Of a DNA stretch of 17,961 bases, positions 14,185 to 17,961 are shown piece by piece. Every line of letters starts with the position of its first letter. The first letter of the stretch is position 1. The DNA comes from Coriobacteriales bacterium (GTDB lineage: Bacteria; Actinomycetota; Coriobacteriia; Coriobacteriales; UBA8131), in the NCBI GenBank assembly GCA_031263665.1, contig JAISFJ010000196.1, positions 1 to 17,961 on the forward strand. Reading direction: 5' to 3'. The position numbers were made by a program, and so were the translations under genes. The notes below the pieces were generated by a model that was not told where the DNA came from, searched no databases, and worked only from the letters and a program-made list of their open reading frames with translations.

Positions 14185-15015
14185 ATGTCTGAAAAACGCT
14201 CGGGGAGCTTGGGGCTCAGAGAATTTGGGGAGTCGGTTGTGTTCTCACACGAGGGCGGCGCGTTTTTGCTCGATGTCGCTGGTCGAGATGACGTGGCCGA
14301 ACTCGCGCGGCTCAATCTCAGCGTGAAGCTCAACATGGCGCACTTTGAAAAGCTGCTGCTGAGCGATGACGCGACGGGCTTTGCTCACCGAGGCGGATTT
14401 TTTAAGGTGATGGACGCAGAAGCCCTCAAACGCTGCATAGATGAGAGCCACTCCATAATTTTTGTGCTGCGAGAATTGGGCGACAGAAAGGACGGCGAGG
14501 GGCTGAGTGGCGGGCGCATCGTCGCGTCATTTTGGGTGTCGCTGGACGACCCAGGCTTTGTTCCGCCTTCGTCGAGTTTTGCCCGTTATCTCGAGAAGCA
14601 TCCTGTGCTGACGGGCGCCTTAGCCCAAGGCAAGGTGTGCTATGGCCGAGAGCTCATCGTCGCGCGGGACGCCCCCAAGTTCATGAGCCCAAGCATGGCG
14701 ATTTTTTGCGGAGCTTTTCACACCATGCAAAAAGCGGGTTTTGGCTATGCGCTTTCGGAGGTCTACCGGCTTGCGGGATATTGTGTGGGCACAGATGTTT
14801 TCGGCGCAGACATCGCAAATGAGGCGGCGCTTCATATGGTCGCGGAGGCCAAGGGATTTCGCATAGCCAGAAACGAGCTTCGAACGCTTGACTTTGACGA
14901 AGGGCTGAGCGTTACCATCGAGCCCTTGGCGGTGCTGTTTGATTTTGCCGTTACGCTGCGGGGGCTCGGTAACTGGCTCGTGGAACAAGAGGTAGAGGTA
15001 CAAGAGGTACAATAG
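14185..15015 (+). CDS. GNAT-like protein, function unknown
   Basis: The product is 276 residues, soluble, with a pattern like GNAT acyltransferases: an N-terminal helix pair (DVAELARLNLSVKLNM), a strand SIIFVLREL followed by a second strand GGRIVASFWVSLDD, then a core strand CYGRELIVAR and a helix (SPSMAIFCGAFHTMQKAGFG) where family members bind acyl-CoA, and a C-terminal half repeating helix and strand elements. No clear pyrophosphate-loop signature (Q/RxxGxG/A) was found, so catalysis is uncertain. ATG 14185 is preceded by GGTGG. An alternative TTG at 14158 overlaps the MATE stop as TTGA and would add nine residues. It lies between the MATE-HATPase and phosphatase genes and is surely cotranscribed, so it may modify or sense something handled by the transporters. 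The fold call is tentative. Confidence 0.6.
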   Translation: MSEKRSGSLGLREFGESVVFSHEGGAFLLDVAGRDDVAELARLNLSVKLNMAHFEKLLLSDDATGFAHRGGFFKVMDAEALKRCIDESHSIIFVLRELGDRKDGEGLSGGRIVASFWVSLDDPGFVPPSSSFARYLEKHPVLTGALAQGKVCYGRELIVARDAPKFMSPSMAIFCGAFHTMQKAGFGYALSEVYRLAGYCVGTDVFGADIANEAALHMVAEAKGFRIARNELRTLDFDEGLSVTIEPLAVLFDFAVTLRGLGNWLVEQEVEVQEVQ

Positions 15016-15064
15016 TGGCAACGCGAGAAGGGTAAAGAACTTTCCTAACCGGAAAGCGAGAGTC

Positions 15065-17923
15065 ATGTCTGAAGCAGGAAAACCAGAGTCGTCCGGCCTG
15101 TTGGGCAGCTTGTTCGACCGCCTGTATGGGGCCCGGAAAGGCTCCATATCTAAAAAGCTGCTCAGGGCCTTCCTCATCGTATCGGCATGTGGGATGCTCG
15201 TTGTTATCCTTGTGGTCGAACTGATGTTTCAAAACATTCTCGGCGTGACGGAACAAAGCAACCTCAGCATAGGCGAGACGGCGGCGCAAAGCAGCGACGA
15301 AGCTCTTACGAACACGGTGCTTTCCGACACGGAGACGCTGGCGCAGGCGAAGGCGGGCATCATCAACGAGTCGCTTGAGAGCCTGGCCGGTGACCTCAAA
15401 ACGCTCGCGAGCTACATCGATGAGCTTTACGCGAACCCCGAGGATTATCCTGAGGTGCCGTTTGACCACCTGCGAAAGGTTCCCGCCAACACGCTCGCGC
15501 TCCAATGGGCGCTTTCACCTGGGATGGTTGCGAGTTCGCGCTTTGACGCCCAAGACCTTGAAGAGGCGGGGGTGTTGGATGAAACCTATTTGCTCGGCAA
15601 CATCGAGCACGTGGGCAAGGCGCTGATGTCTGATGAGCCAAACATCTCATCGCTGTATATCACAACGAGCAACGGCATCAACATAGGCTACGATTCCTTC
15701 GCGGAGCAGAAGAAATCCGTCGACACCATAGACCTCAGGGAGAGGGACTGGTATCTCGGGGCAAAAGAAAACGACGGGCTCTCTATCTCAGACACGTACC
15801 GGGACTCGTTTGACCGCGGGCTCAACATTACGATGTCGATGCCGGTCAAAGGACCTCATGGTGAGTTTGCCGGTGTGGCTGGCGCCGACATCAACATCTC
15901 CGACCTTGAAAATATCGTTACGGAGATAAACGCGGGCTCCAACGGATATGCCGTGCTTTTGAATGGCGCCAAGATAATCTCCGCACCCGGCCTCAATGAG
16001 GAAAACGAGGACGACCTGGAATTTTTCTTAGGTACTGAGGCGCAAAGCATGGTTGAGCGGATGAAGAACACCCCGTCCGATTCGGGAGAGACGAGGGTAG
16101 GCGGCTCGGCCGGCGGCGACAGTGTGGCGGCTGGTGGCGATGGAGCGGCCGACGGCAGTGGAGCGGCGACGGCCGACAACGCACAGACGGCCGACAACGC
16201 TCAGGAGTTTTTCGCGGTGTGGGGTCCTGTCGAGGCGACGGGATGGCAGCTCGTGATAATGATTCCTAAGGCCGACATAACCGCGCCCTCGGCTCATCTC
16301 CACTCCGACATATTGACCATGACCGATGAAGCTGCACTGTCCGCGAGCGGCCGCCTGACCTTCGCGAACATCATTCTCGTAATTATTGCCGCGCTGCTCG
16401 TGGTTATCTCCATGGTCACTTCGCGCTATATTTCCAGGAGGATAACTCATCCCATAACAAAGCTCAGCGAGGATGTGGAAGAGGTGGCGACCGGCGCTTT
16501 TGATTATCATTCCAACATCAACACGGGCGATGAGATAGAGGCTTTAAGCCACAGCTTTGAGCGCATGACGAGGCAACTGAAGGACTACATAGCCGAGCTG
16601 AGCCAGGCGACGGCAGAAAAGGAGCGCATCAGCACGGAGCTCAACGTGGCCGCGCACATTCAGGCCTCCATGCTGCCAAACACCTTCCCGGCCTTTCCCG
16701 ACAGCGATGAATTCGACATTTTCGCGACGATGGACACCGCAAAAGAGATAGGCGGCGACTTCTACGACTTCTTCTTCATAGACGGCTCGCAGGATGGCGA
16801 GCGACTCGCGGTGGTGATGGCGGACGTTTCTGACAAGGGTATTCCGGCGGCGCTGTTCATGGTCGTGGCAAGGACTCTCATAAAGAGCAATGCCCAGATG
16901 GGGCTTAGCCCAGCCGAGGTTTTTGGCGTTGTTAACGACCTGCTCGCCGAAAACAACGACGCCAACATGTTTGTCACGGCGTTCATGGGCTATCTCGACC
17001 TGAAAGACGGCGCGTTTTCCTATGTGAACGCGGGGCACACGCCAACGTTAGTGTCGCGTTTGGGCAAAAATTTTGAGAAGCTGGAGATGGACCCCGGCTT
17101 TGTGTTGGGCGCGCTTCCGGGCTTTACGTTTGAAGAAAAGCACACGACGCTCACCGTTGGTGACAGGTTGTTTCTCTACACCGACGGCGTCACCGAAGCA
17201 GCCTCTCCGACCCTGGAACTCTTCTCAGAACAGCGCCTGCTCCACGTACTCGGTGTCCCTCCTCGGGCTACCTCCATGTCCGAGCTGCTCGCGCGCGTCA
17301 AACAAGGCATAGACGCGTTTGCGGCAGGAGCCGAGCAGGCCGATGACATCACCATGCTCGCTTTGGAACTCAAACGGTTTGCGGGCAGCACGAACGTGGC
17401 AAGCAGCGCCGGGGCGGCAAGCAGCAACAAAGACGAATCAGGCGACGCCGCAAACACGATTGAAACGGCTGAAATCCGAGTTGACTCAGACGACAAAAAG
17501 CTCCCCGAGGTCCTCGCCTTTATCGAGACCGCGTTTGAGAGCTATGGCTTTTCGGACAGCCAGGTAAAAAAGGTTGCCGTTGTAGCGGAAGAAATCTTCG
17601 TCAACATCGCTCACTATGCGTATGCCGAAGAAGCCGGCCAATCAAAGGGCGATGTCACGATTGCGCTGTCCTTCGACTCTGATACACAAATCGCAAGCCT
17701 GAGCTTTAAGGACAGCGGCATCCCGTTCAACCCCCTTGAGCACCCCACCCCCGACCTGACCCTCGACGCCTTAGAGCGCGACATAGGCGGACTCGGCATA
17801 CACATGGTGCTCAACATGATGGATTCAGTAGAATACACCTACACCCCTCCCCACAACATCCTCACCCTGTCCCTCACCGCCCACCCCCACCAATCGGGAG
17901 CACTTAGCACAACCAAATTTTAG
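15065..17923 (+). CDS. Cache-HAMP-SpoIIE protein phosphatase with C-terminal RsbW-like HATPase
   Basis: The product is 952 residues. It has a membrane helix at about 36-56, an extracytoplasmic double-Cache-like sensor to about 400 (RERDWYLGA, SDTYRDSFDRGLNITMSMPV, GVAGADIN), a second helix at about 432-452, and HAMP to about 505. A SpoIIE-type PP2C phosphatase follows at 545-770, with GGDFYDFF (563-570), MADVSDKGIPAAL, YTDGVTEA and DDITML supplying the metal-binding aspartates. A flexible linker leads to an HATPase domain at about 805-937 with intact N box (EEIFVNIAHYAY), DSGIPFNP and GGLGIHMV. Phosphatases of this class dephosphorylate STAS-domain proteins, and RsbW-like kinases phosphorylate them, so both opposing activities may sit in one polypeptide under a ligand-sensing Cache domain. 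An Ala/Gly-rich insert at about 345-380 interrupts the Cache region. ATG 15065 has a weak ribosome-binding site. Confidence 0.93.
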   Translation: MSEAGKPESSGLLGSLFDRLYGARKGSISKKLLRAFLIVSACGMLVVILVVELMFQNILGVTEQSNLSIGETAAQSSDEALTNTVLSDTETLAQAKAGIINESLESLAGDLKTLASYIDELYANPEDYPEVPFDHLRKVPANTLALQWALSPGMVASSRFDAQDLEEAGVLDETYLLGNIEHVGKALMSDEPNISSLYITTSNGINIGYDSFAEQKKSVDTIDLRERDWYLGAKENDGLSISDTYRDSFDRGLNITMSMPVKGPHGEFAGVAGADINISDLENIVTEINAGSNGYAVLLNGAKIISAPGLNEENEDDLEFFLGTEAQSMVERMKNTPSDSGETRVGGSAGGDSVAAGGDGAADGSGAATADNAQTADNAQEFFAVWGPVEATGWQLVIMIPKADITAPSAHLHSDILTMTDEAALSASGRLTFANIILVIIAALLVVISMVTSRYISRRITHPITKLSEDVEEVATGAFDYHSNINTGDEIEALSHSFERMTRQLKDYIAELSQATAEKERISTELNVAAHIQASMLPNTFPAFPDSDEFDIFATMDTAKEIGGDFYDFFFIDGSQDGERLAVVMADVSDKGIPAALFMVVARTLIKSNAQMGLSPAEVFGVVNDLLAENNDANMFVTAFMGYLDLKDGAFSYVNAGHTPTLVSRLGKNFEKLEMDPGFVLGALPGFTFEEKHTTLTVGDRLFLYTDGVTEAASPTLELFSEQRLLHVLGVPPRATSMSELLARVKQGIDAFAAGAEQADDITMLALELKRFAGSTNVASSAGAASSNKDESGDAANTIETAEIRVDSDDKKLPEVLAFIETAFESYGFSDSQVKKVAVVAEEIFVNIAHYAYAEEAGQSKGDVTIALSFDSDTQIASLSFKDSGIPFNPLEHPTPDLTLDALERDIGGLGIHMVLNMMDSVEYTYTPPHNILTLSLTAHPHQSGALSTTKF
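16168..16203 (+). repeat. 18-bp tandem duplication within Cache insert
   Basis: GACGGCCGACAACGC plus three bases occurs twice in tandem (16168-16185, 16186-16203) and encodes the repeated TADNAQ of the low-complexity insert in the sensor region of the phosphatase. Confidence 0.75.
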
Positions 17924-17961
17924 AACTGCAACAACACATATATTAGCAGGGAGGGAGTGTG
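17924..17961 (+). promoter_or_regulatory. Possible ribosome-binding site of a following gene
   Basis: After the phosphatase stop the window ends in AGGGAGGGAGTGTG, a strong purine-rich sequence followed by GTG codons at 17957 and 17959. This would suit the start of a further plus-strand gene about 35 bp downstream. Only the edge is visible. Confidence 0.35.

Overview
The window is about 18 kb of gene-dense bacterial DNA of moderately high GC, with frequent TTG and GTG starts, short overlaps between genes and several promoters whose -10 box reads TACAAT. The gene set (MetK, a DHH phosphoesterase, a DUF2284 cysteine cluster protein, a SpoIIE phosphatase with an RsbW-like domain, and a polar amino acid ABC transporter with fused binding protein and permease) suggests an anaerobic, probably gut-type actinobacterium of the Coriobacteriia kind. 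That placement is an inference from gene content only.

Left part (1-4950): the C-terminal half of an MFS transporter runs in from outside the window. It is followed by a perfect 27-bp-arm palindrome and a DHH-family phosphoesterase on the plus strand. The phosphoesterase converges with metK on the minus strand, and a 258-bp MITE-like element with 77/78-nt inverted arms fills almost the whole gap between them. Upstream of metK, also on the minus strand, is a DUF2284 protein. Next comes about 670 bp without a convincing gene, holding two long-stem inverted repeats (a candidate structured RNA) and a second, imperfect palindromic element of about 178 bp.

Middle part (4951-9213, all minus strand): an OmpR-type response regulator, a HAMP-containing sensor kinase and a membrane-anchored proline-rich protein of unknown function form an overlapping three-gene operon. 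Just upstream of it on the same strand lies endonuclease III.

Right part (9401-17923, all plus strand): this is the notable region. Five closely packed genes encode (1) a polar amino acid ABC ATPase with a C-terminal extension that looks like a degenerate GHKL/HATPase domain, (2) a binding-protein/permease fusion in which the halves of the SBP_bac_3 domain appear in permuted order, (3) a MATE-type multidrug/polyspecific exporter fused to a degenerate RsbW-like HATPase domain, (4) a GNAT-like protein, and (5) a Cache-HAMP-SpoIIE PP2C phosphatase with its own, apparently intact, RsbW-like HATPase domain. An importer, an exporter and a signal-sensing phosphatase thus each carry an HATPase-type module. 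My inference is that uptake, export and a partner-switching signal are wired together: one intact kinase-type module plus two pseudo-modules that may bind the same partner. No STAS-domain antagonist or sigma factor is in the window. A purine-rich ribosome-binding-like sequence at the very right edge suggests that another gene follows.

No tRNA, rRNA, CRISPR array, phage gene or complete insertion sequence was recognised.
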